Assembly (NCBI GenBank): GCA_033964015.1
Contig: CM066917.1
Span: 30,269,951-30,333,950, forward strand
Source of the DNA: Scolanthus callimorphus
Lineage: Eukaryota > Cnidaria > Anthozoa > Actiniaria > Edwardsiidae
Length of the DNA stretch: 64,000 bases
Direction of reading: 5' to 3'
Shown here in pieces: positions 63,160-64,000 of the stretch. The stretch's first letter is position 1, and each line of letters opens with the position of its first letter. The notes beneath the pieces were generated by a model, which was not told where the DNA came from, ran no database searches, and saw only the letters and a program-made list of their open reading frames with translations. The translations under genes and the position numbers were made by a program.

Positions 63160-64000
63160 GAGCCATTATAATAATGCAGAATATCTCACGCGTCACTTGT
63201 ATTTCCTGGTATACACACGAGCCTTCACTGGCGAGGGTCTCAGGTACCCACCCCCCTAAACTGATACTTATAAAGTACCGTTTTTGACCTCTTCCCTATA
63301 ACTATTTTATACCACGCTACAGGAAATGAAAGGCAATGTTTTACGTACATGCAGTTCACGATGGGAAGGTTAAGTGGAATTAATAGCGCCGAATATACAA
63401 CGCCATTCCTACTCTGATTGGCTGTATTAATCTGTGTCGAACCAGTATAAATATAAACGATATATGAAATTGCGTAGTCGCAGAGTCAGGGCAGCGCCGG
63501 CACGGTCACGGCGCGGCACATCTTCGTCGTGGCACTTTTCGCAGTCATACGAAATCTGCTCTATTGATAGGAAACCGTGTTGCGCCAAGAGTGATTGCAT
63601 CGCCTAAAAGCAAAAGCTCGTGTGCATGATTTTCCGTGGTGTTTTTAGATAGCGCTGCGGTATTAGGCCATCAAGTGGTAAATATGGCCATGGGCTCAGT
63701 TGGCTGTTTCTCGTGAACTCACGACATAGAGTAAAAGAGTAAAAGATCAAAAGGTAACACGAGCTCCAATATTAATATCAGTTTTTGCTCTTTTAACCCT
63801 AAGGAAATTAATACAGGCCAAGATCACCTCACCATGGATTAATATAAATTAGAAAATAACACCTATGTTGTATTGTGAATGTGCGCATTCTGATTGGTTA
63901 AAAAGCGTGTTTGTAAGAGACCTGAAAACACGATTGTCACGCAACGCTGTCGCGCGTGTGTATGTTATTTTCTAAAAGCAATAAAAATACTTTCTGCGTG
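63160..64000. other. Right edge, no gene recognised
   Basis: CGGCACGGTCACGGCGCGGC near 63500 resembles the inverted segment at 62565-62590. No exon was recognised. Confidence 0.4.

Overview
The window is nuclear DNA from an animal, most likely an anthozoan cnidarian such as a stony coral or sea anemone relative. This is inferred from intron-rich genes of metazoan-only families (a TOX-type HMG-box protein, a KDEL-tailed POGLUT2/3 and a BCO/RPE65-type carotenoid oxygenase), a CR1-like LINE, a DIRS-like tyrosine-recombinase retroelement and very many short foldback elements. The species cannot be fixed from the sequence alone. No prokaryotic operon, CRISPR array, rRNA or intact tRNA was seen.

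Three spliced genes lie in a row on the minus strand. (1) A carotenoid cleavage oxygenase has seven coding exons from 35413 down to 11623. (2) A TOX4-like HMG-box protein has eight recognised coding exons from 49505 down to 38878; its last exon was not found. (3) A complete POGLUT2/3 (KDELC-type) protein O-glucosyltransferase has ten exons from 61775 down to 53219, ending in KDEL. A fourth gene, an uninterrupted type II membrane glycosyltransferase of family GT8, lies on the plus strand (30899-32092) inside the first intron of the oxygenase gene. Exon joins were checked by reading phase. Two exons fail that check by exactly one base, both in short homopolymers: oxygenase exon 4 near 17320 and TOX exon 4 in the T run at 42228-42234. 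This fits assembly error better than two independent gene deaths.

The rest is mostly mobile DNA. Positions 1-10100 hold several foldback/MITE elements, a non-autonomous LTR retroelement with three LTR copies (1425-4601) inserted into the arm of a long palindrome, nested MITEs and a 226-bp perfect palindrome. The oxygenase introns hold a TIR element of about 1.48 kb (13660-15139), a broken tRNA-derived SINE (about 17636-17875), a CR1-like LINE (about 18.3-22.8 kb) carrying a 259-bp MITE in its endonuclease domain, and a decayed DIRS-like element with split direct repeats (23913-28484). The TOX and POGLUT introns and the gaps between genes hold minisatellites, a SINE and further MITEs.

The four genes have no evident shared pathway: retinoid/carotenoid cleavage, chromatin or transcription control, ER-lumen glycosylation, and a Golgi/ER membrane glycosyltransferase. 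I found no convincing new multi-gene system. The most notable items are the split-repeat DIRS element, the three-LTR element within a palindrome, the gene nested in an intron, a repeated array of splice-acceptor-like sequence beside POGLUT exon 6, and a recurring hairpin module that resembles a hammerhead core.
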